A stretch of DNA of 64,000 bases from DASZUK01 sp035547695 (GCA_035547695.1 DASZUK010000007.1:1-64000), one strand, 5' to 3'; counted from the first letter of the stretch, positions 1-8,850 are shown. Notes: generated by a model from the sequence alone, not told the origin. Made by a program: numbers and translations.

Positions 1-159
1 AGCTCACCCTTCGCCCCGATCCTTGATCTCCGGCGTCCCGGCGTCCGAACCGCCAGTTCGGTCCGGCTGCAACAGCCTCGTGGAACCTCATGAGGGTGGT
101 GTCAGCGGCCGACGGACCGCTACTCACGGATCTAAGTCTGACCGGAACCGGCCCGGCGT

Positions 160-1062
160 CTACCGGAGCAGGCGGGACAGCCGCCGGTCGGCCAGCACCC
201 GGCCGCCGGTCTGGCAGCGCTTGCAGTACACCATCTCGTACGACTCGTAGGACACCCGCAGCAGGGGCTCGCCGCACCGTGGGCAGGGCTGGCCGGCGCG
301 GCGGTGCACCAGGAACCGGTCGCCCAGCTTGGCGTCCGACAGCCCTCCGGTCCGCCGCCGTTCGGCCACCAGCGCCTCGTCCATCACGGACCGGACCGCG
401 TCCACCAGCCGCTGCCGGCCGGCCTCGTCCAGGCTGCTCAGGGTGGCGAACGGGGAGATGCCGGCCCGGTTGAGGGCGTCGTCGGAGTACCCCCGGCCGA
501 TGCCGGCCACCACGTGCTGGTCCCGCAGCCAGGTGTGCAGCCGCCGGTTGCTGTCCCCGTGGGCCACCAGGTCGGCGAACGCCGGGTCGTACACGTCCGG
601 GCCCAGGTCGGCCAGGGGGCCGTCGTCGTCCGGTCCGAGCACCCACCAGCCGGCCTTGCGCTGGCTGCCGTGCTCCCGGAACAGCACCCCCAGCGGGCCG
701 CCGCCGGCATCCCCGTCGGCCTCCGGCGAGGCCCCGTCGGCGGCCCCGGCGCCGGCGCGGGGGCCGAACACCCAGCGCACCACCGACCCCCGCGGCCTGG
801 TGTCCTTGGGCGGCGACTCCAGGTCGATCCGGCCGCCCTGGGACAGGTGGAAGGCCACCCGCAGCCCGTTGTCGAAGGCCAGCACGTCGTACTTCCCCCG
901 CCGGCCCACCCCGGTCACCGTCCGGCCCACCAGGTCGTCGGCCGGCGGCGACGCCGTCTTCAGCCCGGTGAACCCGAGCGGCTCGTACCGGTCCAACGGC
1001 CGCCCGGCCAGGGCGGCGTCCAGCCGCTCCGCCAGGGCCTGCATCTCGGGGATCTCCGGCAT
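160..1062 (-). CDS. Fpg/Nei-family DNA glycosylase
   Basis: Base-excision repair glycosylase/AP lyase of the formamidopyrimidine-DNA glycosylase family. The 300-residue protein begins MPEIPEM; in this family the proline after the processed Met is the catalytic nucleophile and the following Glu assists. The C-terminus holds a zinc finger with Cys at about 260, 263, 280 and 283 (CPRC...CKRC) followed by GGRV, the DNA-contacting hairpin. The ATG is preceded by GGAGGT at a 6-nt spacing, which fixes the start. A Gly/Ala/Asp-rich insert near residues 105-125 is not typical. The family is secure; whether it prefers oxidised purines (MutM) or pyrimidines (Nei) cannot be read from the sequence. Confidence 0.9.
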   Translation of the reverse strand: MPEIPEMQALAERLDAALAGRPLDRYEPLGFTGLKTASPPADDLVGRTVTGVGRRGKYDVLAFDNGLRVAFHLSQGGRIDLESPPKDTRPRGSVVRWVFGPRAGAGAADGASPEADGDAGGGPLGVLFREHGSQRKAGWWVLGPDDDGPLADLGPDVYDPAFADLVAHGDSNRRLHTWLRDQHVVAGIGRGYSDDALNRAGISPFATLSSLDEAGRQRLVDAVRSVMDEALVAERRRTGGLSDAKLGDRFLVHRRAGQPCPRCGEPLLRVSYESYEMVYCKRCQTGGRVLADRRLSRLLR

Positions 1063-1110
1063 CGGCCACCTCCGGGGGCGATCCGAAACCCTACCGGCGC
1101 CCGGTGCCGG

Positions 1111-2307
1111 TCAGGCAGCGGTGAAGCGCACCGGCGCCCGCCGCACCCCGGCGATGACCGGGCTGGGGGCCCGCTCCACCTGGCCGGCCGGCTCCACGGC
1201 GCGGAACCGGTCCAGCAGCGCCTCCAGCACCACCCGGCCCTCCAGCCGGGCCAGGGCGGCCCCCAGGCAGAAGTGGGGGCCGAACCCGAAGGCGAGGTGC
1301 GGGTTGGGGTCCCGCCCCACGTCCAGCCGGTCGGCCGTCGGGCCGAACACCGCCTCGTCCCGGTTGGCCGACGCGTACACCAGCAGCACCGGCTCCCCGG
1401 CGGCGATCGGCTGGCCCCGAAGCTCGGTGTCCCTGGTGGCGGTCCGCAGGAACGAGATCACCGGGGTGGTCCACCGCAGCAGCTCCTCCACCGCGGACGG
1501 CACCAGCGACCGGTCGTCGCGCAGCCGGGCCCACTGGTCCGGCCGGTCGGCCAGGGCGAGAAGACCGCCGGACAGCAGGTTGCGGGTGGTCTCGTTGCCG
1601 GCCACCAGCAACTGCACCAGGAACATGGCCAGCTCGTCGTCCGACAGCTCGTCCCCCTCCACCGCCGCGGTGGCGATGGCCGAGATGACGTCGTCGCGGG
1701 GCGCCGCCCGCCGGGCCTTGGCGGTGCCGACCAGGAACTCCCACATCTCCAACTGCAGCGCCCCGATCTTCTCCTCCGGCCAGTCCACCGCCCCGGGGAT
1801 CACCGCCTCGGACCACTCGTAGAACGTCGGCCACTGCTCCCCGTCCACCCCCAGCAGGCTGCAGATGACCTGCAGCGGGAACGGCACCGACAGCGCCGGC
1901 AGCAGGTCCAGCGGCTGCCCCGGCTCGATGGCGTCGATCAGCGTCCGGGCCTGCCGGCGGACGGTGTCTTCGAGGCCGCGGATCACCGACGGCTTGAACC
2001 CCGGCTGCACCAGCCGCCGGTACCGGGTGTGCGCCGGCGGGTCCGTGTGCATCATGGTCGGCGGGCTGGCGTAGTCGGTGCCGATCTCCTGCACCAGGAT
2101 GCCCTTGCCGCTGCAGAACGTCTGCGGGTCCACCCCGGCCTGCTGCACCTCCGGGTGGCAGGCCAGCGCCCAGAACCCGTGCTCGGCGTTCCAGGCCACC
2201 GGGGCCTCCGCCCGCAGCCGGGCGTAGAGGGGGAACGGGTCCCCGGCGTACCGCGCCGGGTCGGTCAGGCCGGCGGCCAGCTCCTGGCCGGGCCGTGTCA
2301 CCGGCAT
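1111..2307 (-). CDS. Cytochrome P450
   Basis: Soluble bacterial class I cytochrome P450 of 398 residues, the usual family length. The I-helix oxygen-activation motif AGNETT is at 236-241, the K-helix ExxR (EELLR) at 274-278, and the heme loop FGFGPHFCLG ends with the axial cysteine at about 347. No ferredoxin or reductase gene lies nearby, so electrons must come from partners encoded elsewhere. It lies 28 nt downstream of the cupin gene on the same strand, so the two are probably co-transcribed. The substrate cannot be inferred; actinobacterial enzymes of this general type act on steroids, terpenoids, fatty acids or xenobiotics. Confidence 0.95.
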   Translation of the reverse strand: MPVTRPGQELAAGLTDPARYAGDPFPLYARLRAEAPVAWNAEHGFWALACHPEVQQAGVDPQTFCSGKGILVQEIGTDYASPPTMMHTDPPAHTRYRRLVQPGFKPSVIRGLEDTVRRQARTLIDAIEPGQPLDLLPALSVPFPLQVICSLLGVDGEQWPTFYEWSEAVIPGAVDWPEEKIGALQLEMWEFLVGTAKARRAAPRDDVISAIATAAVEGDELSDDELAMFLVQLLVAGNETTRNLLSGGLLALADRPDQWARLRDDRSLVPSAVEELLRWTTPVISFLRTATRDTELRGQPIAAGEPVLLVYASANRDEAVFGPTADRLDVGRDPNPHLAFGFGPHFCLGAALARLEGRVVLEALLDRFRAVEPAGQVERAPSPVIAGVRRAPVRFTAA

Positions 2308-2335
2308 CGTCCGGGCCGCCGTCGGGGGCCGCCGC

Positions 2336-2803
2336 TCAGACGATCAGGCCGTCGGGGCGGGGCTTCCCCTCGGCCTCCAACAGGGCGTAGTACGCCTCCA
2401 GGGTCCCCGGACCGTCCATCACGCTCTCCACGTTGCCGTCCGGGTCCAGGTTCAGCAGGGCGCCCTCGATGACGAACAGCACGTCGGTCACCCCGGTGTT
2501 GTCCTCCGGCACGTCCAGGGTGTGCACCGAGTTGGCCGGCTCGTAGATGTACGACCCCGCCGTCGAGAAGAAGTCGTACTCCAGGTAGTGCCACCGGCCG
2601 GCCAGGGTGTACCCGTCGACCGGCCCGGTGTGCTTGTGCACCTGCAGCCGCACCCCCGGCTGGAACCGGTTGACGATCACCCACGTCCCCCGCAGCGCGT
2701 CGTACCGCACAACCTTCAGCCCCACCCCCGTCCCGGTGTCCGCCATCAGGGCGTCGTCCTCGCCGACGTGGCGGACCACGTCGGCCGCTGCGGTGGTGGC
2801 CAT
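2336..2803 (-). CDS. Cupin-domain protein, DHAP dioxygenase-like
   Basis: A 155-residue single-domain cupin resembling the 2,4'-dihydroxyacetophenone dioxygenase/ChrR-like group of non-heme metal proteins. Candidate metal-ligand motifs are VHKHTGPVDGYTLAGRWHY and EPANSVHTL. I place the start at the internal ATG (MATTAAAD) because AGGGGG sits 5 nt upstream; the 28 residues encoded further upstream look like untranslated leader. It precedes the P450 gene with a 28-nt gap, suggesting a small oxidative operon. The fold is well supported; the reaction is not, since cupins of this type include C-C bond-cleaving dioxygenases and proteins without known activity. Confidence 0.75.
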   Translation of the reverse strand: MATTAAADVVRHVGEDDALMADTGTGVGLKVVRYDALRGTWVIVNRFQPGVRLQVHKHTGPVDGYTLAGRWHYLEYDFFSTAGSYIYEPANSVHTLDVPEDNTGVTDVLFVIEGALLNLDPDGNVESVMDGPGTLEAYYALLEAEGKPRPDGLIV

Positions 2804-2926
2804 GGCATCCCCCTTTGCTGGTCCCGGTGCCCCGGAGCCGGTCGAAGCTGACGGCCCGTCAGCTCGCCAGTATGCCCCATCCGTCACCGGGCCGCCGGTG
2901 GGCGGCCGGTGCGGGTGCCGGCGCCG

Positions 2927-3910
2927 TCAGGCCCCGGGGGCCAGGCCGCGCACCGACTCGGCCAGGTCCACCCCCACCGGCAGCACCGCCAGCGCCGGGA
3001 TGGTGGTGCCGTTGGCCACGTACCGCCCCACGTGCTCCCGGCAGGCCGCCGGTGACCCGTGCACGATCAGGTCGTCCACCACCTCGTCCGGCACCGCCTC
3101 CAGCGCCGCCTTGCGGTCCCCGGCCGCCCAGGCGTCCCACATCGGCTGCAGCAGCGGCCCCCGGCCCAGCCACTTGTGGAACTCGGCGTACGCCTTCACG
3201 TTCAGGTACGCCGTGATCATCCGCCGGCCCACCGCCCGGGCCGCCTCGGCGTCGTCGGTCGGGACGACGAAGATGCGGACCACGATCTCCTTTCCCGGCC
3301 CCACCTCGGCCGCGGCCGTCGCCACGTCCTCGGCCGACAGCCAGTTCAAGATGGCCCCGTCCCCCTCCCGGCCGGCCAGCCGCAGCATTCCGGACCGCAG
3401 CGCCGCCACGTAGATCGGCGGCGGCCGCTCCGGCACCCGGCCCAGCCGGAACCCCCGGACGCGGAACGTGTCGTACTCCTCTGTCACCTTCTCCCCGGCC
3501 AACGCGGCCCGCAGGAACCGCACCGTGTCCCGCACCCGCTGGTACGGCCGGTCGTACGCCAGCCCGTTCCACCGCTCCACGATCACGTCCGACGACGCCC
3601 CCAGCCCGAAGGCGAACCGGCCCGGCGCGGCGTCCGCCAGCCCGGCCACCGTCTGGGCCAGCAGCGCCGGCCCCCGGGTGTACGCCGGGGCGATGGCGAT
3701 GCCCAGCCGCAGCTCCGGCGCCCAGGCGGCGGCCAGCGCCAGCGGGGTGAACCCGTCCACCCCGTCCGACTCCGCCGACCACACGTCGGTGTACCCCAGG
3801 TCCACCAGCTCCTCGAACCACCCCCGATGGTCGTGCAGCGGCACCCCCGAGAACGGGATCGTCATCCCGTACCGGGCCGGCCTGGGGGAGGGGGAGGAAG
3901 GCGTGGTCAT
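2927..3910 (-). CDS. LLM-class F420-dependent oxidoreductase
   Basis: Luciferase-like monooxygenase-fold protein of 327 residues. The N-terminal YGMTIPFSGVPLHDHRGW strand-helix, the WSAESDGVDGFTPLALAAAW segment and the RFAFGLGASSDVIVERWNG segment are typical of actinobacterial F420-dependent members, which transfer hydride to or from deazaflavin F420 rather than using FMN and oxygen. It lies upstream of the cupin-P450 pair on the same strand with a gap of about 120 bp. The substrate is unknown. A second LLM protein at 38055-39062 and two Ddn-like proteins suggest the host makes F420. The family call is strong; the cofactor is inferred from the subfamily. Confidence 0.88.
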   Translation of the reverse strand: MTTPSSPSPRPARYGMTIPFSGVPLHDHRGWFEELVDLGYTDVWSAESDGVDGFTPLALAAAWAPELRLGIAIAPAYTRGPALLAQTVAGLADAAPGRFAFGLGASSDVIVERWNGLAYDRPYQRVRDTVRFLRAALAGEKVTEEYDTFRVRGFRLGRVPERPPPIYVAALRSGMLRLAGREGDGAILNWLSAEDVATAAAEVGPGKEIVVRIFVVPTDDAEAARAVGRRMITAYLNVKAYAEFHKWLGRGPLLQPMWDAWAAGDRKAALEAVPDEVVDDLIVHGSPAACREHVGRYVANGTTIPALAVLPVGVDLAESVRGLAPGA

Positions 3911-3975
3911 GCCTTCACTGTTGCACGGCCGCTTGGCCAGCGGCCGTAGTCCGTTCGGTCAGGTGCCCCATCCGG

Positions 3976-4851
3976 TCAGGTGCCGTAGTCGGCGCCGGTG
4001 GACGGCGGGGGCTCGATGCCCCAGCGGCGCATCCCGTCCTCCATCCGGGCGATGACGGTCCGCAGCACCGCCACCCGGCCGAACCGCTTCTGCTCGGCCG
4101 GCACCACGTCCCAGGGGGCTGCCGGGTGGTCGGTCTCGACCAGCATGTCCTCGACCGCGTCCTCGTACTCCGCCCGGCGGCCCCGGTTCCGCCAGTCCTC
4201 GTCGGTCAGCTTCCACTGCTTCAGCGGGTCCTGCTGTCGGGCCTCGAACCGCTTCAACTGCTCCTTCTCCGAGATCTGCAGCCACAGCTTCACCAGCACC
4301 ATCCCCTCCGCCACCAGGGACCGTTCGAAGTCGGTGATCTCGGTGTAGGCCCGCCGCCACTGCTTCTCGGTGGCCAGCCGCTCCACCCGCTCCACCAGCA
4401 CCCGGCCGTACCACGACCGGTCCAGCACCGCCATGCCGCCCCATCCGGGCAGCGCGGGGTAGAACCGCCACAGGTAGTGGTGCCGCAGGGCGTCCGGCGT
4501 GGGCGCCCCGAACTCGGCCACCCGCACGTGCCGGGGGTCCAACGGGGCCACCAGCCGCTTGATGGCCCCGCCCTTCCCCGACGCGTCCCAACCCTCGAAC
4601 ACCACGCACACCGGCGGCCCCAGCCGTCCCGATGCCGGGTGCGCCGCCCCCAGCCGTTCGTACTGGGGCAGCTTCCCGCCCGGGCCACCGCCCTCCGTGC
4701 CCGGAGGGACCAGGCCGGCGTTGACCAGCCGCAGGTGCAGCAGCCGCCGCTGGGCCGCCGCCAGTTGCATGGCCTCGTCGTCGGCGCTCAGCCGGCCGGA
4801 CAGGTCCACCCCGGCCAGGCGGGGGCCGGGTCGCGATCGTCCCGCCGTCAC
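3976..4851 (-). CDS. Polyphosphate kinase 2 family protein
   Basis: PPK2-family nucleotide kinase that moves phosphate between polyphosphate and nucleotides. The 291-residue protein has the family P-loop FEGWDASGKGG at 85-95, DRSWYGR near 145, and the conserved tail ...KQWKLTDEDWRNR. A GTG start preceded by GGAAGGA is 22 nt past the aquaporin stop, so the two are likely co-transcribed, which would put a polyphosphate enzyme with a water channel. PPK2 proteins divide into classes using NDPs, NMPs or both; I did not assign a class. The first 80 residues include a Gly-rich linker. Confidence 0.9.
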   Translation of the reverse strand: MTAGRSRPGPRLAGVDLSGRLSADDEAMQLAAAQRRLLHLRLVNAGLVPPGTEGGGPGGKLPQYERLGAAHPASGRLGPPVCVVFEGWDASGKGGAIKRLVAPLDPRHVRVAEFGAPTPDALRHHYLWRFYPALPGWGGMAVLDRSWYGRVLVERVERLATEKQWRRAYTEITDFERSLVAEGMVLVKLWLQISEKEQLKRFEARQQDPLKQWKLTDEDWRNRGRRAEYEDAVEDMLVETDHPAAPWDVVPAEQKRFGRVAVLRTVIARMEDGMRRWGIEPPPSTGADYGT

Positions 4852-4873
4852 GCCGTCCTTCCCGGGCCGCGGC

Positions 4874-5635
4874 TCAGGCGTTGGGCACCGGGTCCAACGA
4901 CGGCTCCGGCTCGCCGGGCTCGTTGACCTCCGGGTACCTCGGGAACAGCGACAGGTGCACCAGGGCGGCGACGGCCCCGCCGACCAGCGGGGCCACGATG
5001 AACAGCCACACCTGGCTGAGGGCGGTGCCCCCCACGACGAGGGCCGGCCCCAGGCTCCGGGCCGGGTTCACCGACGTGCCGGTGATCGGTATCCCGATCA
5101 GGTGGACCACGGTCAGCGTCAGCCCGATCACCATGCCGGCGGTGGCCGCGTTGGCCATCTTGTCGGTGACCCCCAGGATGACGAACACGAACAGCGCGGT
5201 CAGCACCACCTCGGCCAGGAAGGCCCCGCCGGCGCTGATGTGGATCATCGACGCCTTGTCGTACCCGTCGGTTCCCAGTCCCTGGATGGACTTGTGGTAC
5301 AACGGCGACTCCGCAAACACCGCCCACAGCAGCAGCGCCCCCAGGATGCCGCCGACGAACTGGGCGATCCAGTACCCCACGGCCTCGACCGGCTTGATCC
5401 GCAGCGCCAGCAGCGCCCCGAGCGTCACCGCCGGGTTGACGTGGCAGCCCGAGATCGGCCCCAGCACGTAGGCCAGCGCCAGCAGCACCAGGCCGAAGGT
5501 GAACGCGGTGGCCACCACCCCGGCGGCCACGCTGCCGCCGTCGAAATGGAACCCGAACATCAGCGTGGCCACCCCGACGGCGAAGAACACCAGGACAGCC
5601 GTCCCCAGCAGTTCCGCTATCAGTTTCCGAGCCAT
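4874..5635 (-). CDS. Aquaporin (MIP family), AqpZ-like water channel
   Basis: Six-helix MIP channel of 253 residues with the two half-helix motifs HVNPAVT and SVNPARS. The segment VVHLIGIPITGTSVNPARS keeps the His and Arg of the AqpZ selectivity filter, so water rather than glycerol transport is likely. The start is the ATG (MARKLIAELLGT) 6 nt after AAAGGTGG; a GTG three codons upstream abuts that ribosome binding site and is less likely. An extracellular loop (residues about 108-130, SPLYHKSIQGLGTDGYDKAS) is longer than in E. coli AqpZ. First gene of a probable aquaporin-PPK2 operon, divergent from the pirin gene. Confidence 0.92.
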   Translation of the reverse strand: MARKLIAELLGTAVLVFFAVGVATLMFGFHFDGGSVAAGVVATAFTFGLVLLALAYVLGPISGCHVNPAVTLGALLALRIKPVEAVGYWIAQFVGGILGALLLWAVFAESPLYHKSIQGLGTDGYDKASMIHISAGGAFLAEVVLTALFVFVILGVTDKMANAATAGMVIGLTLTVVHLIGIPITGTSVNPARSLGPALVVGGTALSQVWLFIVAPLVGGAVAALVHLSLFPRYPEVNEPGEPEPSLDPVPNA

Positions 5636-5758
5636 TGCATCCACCTTTCGTCAGTCGATTGGTATCGCCCGCCGGGATGCCGCCGTGTGCATGGGTGCTG
5701 CCTGTCCTGCCGGATCGACTGTACTCCCGGCGGTGAACGCAGAGGGGATTTCCCTTCC

Positions 5759-5764
5759 TACGAT
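5759..5764 (+). promoter_or_regulatory. -10 box for leaderless pirin transcript
   Basis: TACGAT ends 6 nt before the GTG at 5771, and no Shine-Dalgarno sequence lies between. This is the spacing expected if transcription begins at or next to the start codon. Inferred from spacing only. Confidence 0.5.
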
Positions 5765-5770
5765 GGCCCG

Positions 5771-6688
5771 GTGACCGACCTCGACCCGGCGCCGCAGGCA
5801 GTGGTGGAGGCGGTGGAGCCCCGGCGGGCACCCATCGGGGAGTCCACCACGGTGTCCCGCTACTTCCCCCGCCGCGGCCGCGCCACCGTCGGCGCCTGGT
5901 GCTTCGTCGACTACTACGGGCCCGACGACGTCGACGGCCGGCCAGGGATGCGGGTCGGCCCGCACCCCCACACCGGGCTGCAGACCGTCACCTGGCTGCT
6001 GGCCGGCGAGGTGGTCCACCGCGACAGCCTCGGCAACGTCCAGCCCATCCGGCCCGGCCAGCTCAACCTCATGACCGCCGGCTCCGGCATCGCCCACGCC
6101 GAGCTGTCCCCCGATCCCCACCCGCGGTGGCTCCACGGGGTGCAGCTCTGGGTCGCCCTCCCCGACGCCCACCGCCACGTCCCGGCCGCCTTCGAGCACC
6201 ACGCCGACCTGCCCGTCGCCGACCTCGGTGCTGCCCAGGCCACCGTGCTGGTCGGCGACCTGGCCGGCGCCCGGTCGGCGGCCACCACCTACTCCGCGCT
6301 GGTCGGCGCCGACGTCCGGGTGGCCGGCCCCGACCGGGCCGCCCTGCCGCTGCAGCCCGACTTCGAGCACGCCCTGCTGGTCGTCGACGGCGCCGTCACC
6401 GTGGACGGCAGCCGGCCGTTGCCCGCCGGTGCCTGCGTCTACCTCGGCCGGTCCCGCACCGGGTTGTCCGTCGCCGGCGATCCGGCCGGCCGGTTCCTGC
6501 TCCTCGGCGGCCAGCCGTTCACCGAGCCGTTGGTGATGTGGTGGAACTTCGTCGGCCGCACCACCGACGACATCGCCCAGGCCCGCGCCGACTGGGAGTC
6601 CGGGGACCGCTTCGGCGAGGTGGCCGGCCGGCCGGACGGCCGGGTTCCGGCGCCGCCCCTGCCCCCCGGGCAGCTCAGGCCCCGCTGA
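5771..6688 (+). CDS. Pirin family protein
   Basis: Bicupin of the pirin family, 305 residues. The N-terminal cupin carries PHPHTGLQTVTWLL, GEVVHRDSLG and MTAGSGIAHAE, which supply the family's three His and one Glu metal ligands. A C-terminal cupin follows (FLLLGGQPFTEPLVMWWNFV). Pirins are iron-binding; some have quercetinase activity and others are linked to redox regulation. The GTG start follows a TACGAT box by 6 nt and opens directly into VTDLDPAP. The upstream reading frame is only the antisense of the aquaporin gene. It converges on the flavoprotein gene, the two stop codons being 2 nt apart in a duplicated hairpin. Confidence 0.9.
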   Translation: MTDLDPAPQAVVEAVEPRRAPIGESTTVSRYFPRRGRATVGAWCFVDYYGPDDVDGRPGMRVGPHPHTGLQTVTWLLAGEVVHRDSLGNVQPIRPGQLNLMTAGSGIAHAELSPDPHPRWLHGVQLWVALPDAHRHVPAAFEHHADLPVADLGAAQATVLVGDLAGARSAATTYSALVGADVRVAGPDRAALPLQPDFEHALLVVDGAVTVDGSRPLPAGACVYLGRSRTGLSVAGDPAGRFLLLGGQPFTEPLVMWWNFVGRTTDDIAQARADWESGDRFGEVAGRPDGRVPAPPLPPGQLRPR

Positions 6689-6705
6689 GCTCAGGCCCCG
6701 CTGAG
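6674..6705. repeat. Tandem 16-bp palindromic duplication at convergent gene ends
   Basis: CTCAGGCCCCGCTGAG occurs twice head to tail (6674-6689, 6690-6705). Each unit can fold as CTCAG/CTGAG. The first copy contains the pirin stop codon and the second the flavoprotein stop codon on the other strand. It may act as a weak bidirectional terminator. Confidence 0.7.
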
Positions 6706-8313
6706 GTGGGTGGGGATGGACTGGGCGAAGTGGAACACGTCGTCGGGGTCCACGGCCTGCTTCACCTGCACCAGCCTCGACAGGTTGGACCCGTAGTACG
6801 CCGTCAGCCAGTCCGGCTGGGTCGGGTCGATGTAGTTCTGGTAGGCCCCCGACACGTACGGCGCCAGCGCGGTCTGGGCGCCGGCCAACCAGGAGGCGGC
6901 GGTGGACGGCACCGACGACGGTGACCCTGTCGGCCAGGTCACGCTGTACTGCACCCCGGCCAGGGCGTCGCGGTGGACGAACGCCGTGTCGGCCGCCGCC
7001 ACCTGGTTGATCACCCCGCCGTAGGAGTCGAGCACGAACCCCCCGCCCACCTGCGGGAGCTGCTGGCTCAGCGACTCCACCGCCTGGGTGACCACCGCGA
7101 TGCCGGCGGCCGGAAGGGCGGTGGTCACGTACGCCGACTTGGCGTCGAACGCCGCCCGGCTCAGGTTCCCTGTGGGGTCCTGGCTGGGCAGGTGGCACTG
7201 GGCCACCGTCGACCCCTCGCAGCCGGCCTCGATCAGCATGGCGTTCAGGTACGACTCCGGCCCGACGAAGTCGTAGGTCGGCACCGTCCCCACCGAGCCG
7301 CGCAGCGGCTGCAGCAGGCCGGACAACGCCGATGTGGTGCCGCAGAACACCCCCGTCACCTTCACCGCCGGCCCTGTCGACCCCTCCGACAGCAACTGGC
7401 AGTTCGACCACAGCGCCGCCGGGGTGGTCGGCAGCCACTGCTGCCACGACCCCAGCACTGTCGCCGCCGCCGCCCACGGCCACTCCAGCGTGAACAGGGC
7501 GATGGGCGGCACCGGGTGGACCCGGAACGTGAACGACGTCACCACCCCGAAGTTCCCGCCTCCGCCACCGCGGCAGGCCCAGAACAGGTCCTCGTTCGCC
7601 GACGCGCTCGCCGTCACCAGCCGGCCGTCCGCCGTCACCACGTCCAGTGCCTGCAGGTTGTCGCACGTCAGCCCGAAGTTGCGGCCGAACACTCCCACCC
7701 CGCCGCCCAGGGTCAGCCCGGCGATGCCCACCGTCGGGCAGGACCCGCCCGGCAGCACCACCCCGGCCTGCCCCAGGGTGTTGTACACGTCGATCAGCCG
7801 TGCCCCCGCGCCCACCACCGCGGTGGCCTTGTCGTCGGCCACCGTCACCGTCGCCATCCGGGTGACGTCCGTCACCAGCCCGGTGCACAGCGAGTACCCC
7901 GCATAGCTGTGCCCGCCGGACCGGGCCGCCACCGCCAGGTCGTGGCGCCGGACGAACTCGACGCAGTGCTGCACGTCCGCCGGCGACTGGCAGTAGGCGA
8001 TGGCCTGCGGGTCGATGCCGTCGAACCGCTCGTTGTAGTCCTCCTTGTCCACCCCGTAGGTCGGGCTGGACGGCAGCACCAGCGTTCCCGACAGCGACGC
8101 CCCCAGGGCCGACCAGTCCGCCGGGCTCACCGGCGTCGTCCCCGTCGTCGGCGGCGTCGACGTCGTGGACGCACCGGTGGTCGTGGTGGCCGGCGTTGTC
8201 GGCGCCCCGCCGCAGCCGGCGGCCAACGGCCCCAGGATGGCCGCCGACCCCAGGGCGGCCCCGGCCGCGCCGGTTCGGCGGAGGAACTGCCGACGGTCCA
8301 GGCGACGGTCCAT
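6691..8313 (-). CDS. Tat-exported FAD oxidoreductase, berberine-bridge type
   Basis: Flavoprotein oxidase of the PCMH/BBE family, 540 residues. The N-terminus has a twin-arginine motif (DRRQFLRRTG), a hydrophobic stretch and a lipobox-like LAAGC (Cys34), so export by Tat and lipid anchoring are likely. The FAD domain has RSGGHSYAGYS with His135 and GGSCPTVGIAGLTLGGG with Cys192, the two positions that tether FAD covalently in berberine bridge enzyme and glucooligosaccharide oxidase. A Thr/Pro-rich linker (about 38-62) follows the anchor. The C-terminal YQNYIDP...DPDDVFHFAQSIP is the BBE domain. The start codon follows TACGGT by 6 nt, so the message is probably leaderless. Substrate unknown; sugars or phenolics are typical. 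Confidence 0.92.
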   Translation of the reverse strand: MDRRLDRRQFLRRTGAAGAALGSAAILGPLAAGCGGAPTTPATTTTGASTTSTPPTTGTTPVSPADWSALGASLSGTLVLPSSPTYGVDKEDYNERFDGIDPQAIAYCQSPADVQHCVEFVRRHDLAVAARSGGHSYAGYSLCTGLVTDVTRMATVTVADDKATAVVGAGARLIDVYNTLGQAGVVLPGGSCPTVGIAGLTLGGGVGVFGRNFGLTCDNLQALDVVTADGRLVTASASANEDLFWACRGGGGGNFGVVTSFTFRVHPVPPIALFTLEWPWAAAATVLGSWQQWLPTTPAALWSNCQLLSEGSTGPAVKVTGVFCGTTSALSGLLQPLRGSVGTVPTYDFVGPESYLNAMLIEAGCEGSTVAQCHLPSQDPTGNLSRAAFDAKSAYVTTALPAAGIAVVTQAVESLSQQLPQVGGGFVLDSYGGVINQVAAADTAFVHRDALAGVQYSVTWPTGSPSSVPSTAASWLAGAQTALAPYVSGAYQNYIDPTQPDWLTAYYGSNLSRLVQVKQAVDPDDVFHFAQSIPTHLSGA

Positions 8314-8319
8314 CGTGCG

Positions 8320-8325
8320 ACCGTA
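8320..8325 (-). promoter_or_regulatory. -10 box for leaderless flavoprotein transcript
   Basis: On the minus strand TACGGT is followed after 6 nt by the ATG at 8313, with no ribosome binding site. Inferred from spacing. Confidence 0.5.
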
Positions 8326-8352
8326 CCGGCGGCCGGGCCGCGCAGCGCGGAT

Positions 8353-8829
8353 TCAGCCGGCGGTGGTCGCCGCCTTCACCTCCGGCGACCGGGTGCGGAG
8401 ACGGACCACCGGGATGTCCCGCCCGGTCAGCCCCTGGTAGTGGTTCCAGCCCTCGTAGTACCCGGTGGCCCGCGACCACAGGGGTTCCTTGTCGGCGCCC
8501 CGCAGCACCTCCGCGGTGACCGGCAGCTTCCTCCGGCCGACCTGCACCTCCGCCGCCGGGGCGGCGTCCAGGTTGAGCACCCACGCCGGCGGCCGGTCCC
8601 GGCCGCCGTTGGACGCCACCACCACGAAGTCGTCGCCGTCCGGCATGTACAGCAACGGGGTCGTCCGTCGCTCCCCGGTCCGCCGGCCGACGGTGGTCAG
8701 CAGCAGGAACGACCCCACCCGGCTGCGGTGCCCGATGACCCCGCCGGTGGCCCGGTACAGGCCGCGGTGGACACGGTACGACCACCTGCCGACCGTGCGG
8801 TCGAAGGCCACGGCATGCCGGGGGTCCAT
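8353..8829 (-). CDS. Ddn-like deazaflavin-dependent nitroreductase family protein
   Basis: Split beta-barrel protein of the Ddn/DUF385 family, 158 residues from the ATG at 8829. Typical features are LLLTTVGRRTGERRTTPLLYM followed by VVASNGGRDRPPAWVLNLDA. Ddn in Mycobacterium tuberculosis uses F420H2 to reduce quinones and nitroimidazoles. I prefer the ATG at 8829 because TAGCGT lies 8 nt upstream on the coding strand; a GTG 9 codons further out lies just past this box and would sit in the neighbouring hairpin. It lies 39 nt upstream of the flavoprotein gene, which has its own promoter-like box. Cofactor use is inferred from the family. Confidence 0.85.
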   Translation of the reverse strand: MDPRHAVAFDRTVGRWSYRVHRGLYRATGGVIGHRSRVGSFLLLTTVGRRTGERRTTPLLYMPDGDDFVVVASNGGRDRPPAWVLNLDAAPAAEVQVGRRKLPVTAEVLRGADKEPLWSRATGYYEGWNHYQGLTGRDIPVVRLRTRSPEVKAATTAG

Positions 8830-8850
8830 GGTCCGGCACGCTAGCCAACG

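Noticed and set aside
1..159. Possible partial gene at the window start
   Set aside because: No frame shows a recognisable domain; only a small CCGAAC/GTTCGG hairpin (45-61) is visible.
304..2472. Long plus-strand open frames opposite the Fpg and P450 genes
   Set aside because: They are Arg/Pro/Gly-rich antisense shadows typical of very high GC DNA; the minus-strand frames carry complete domain motifs.
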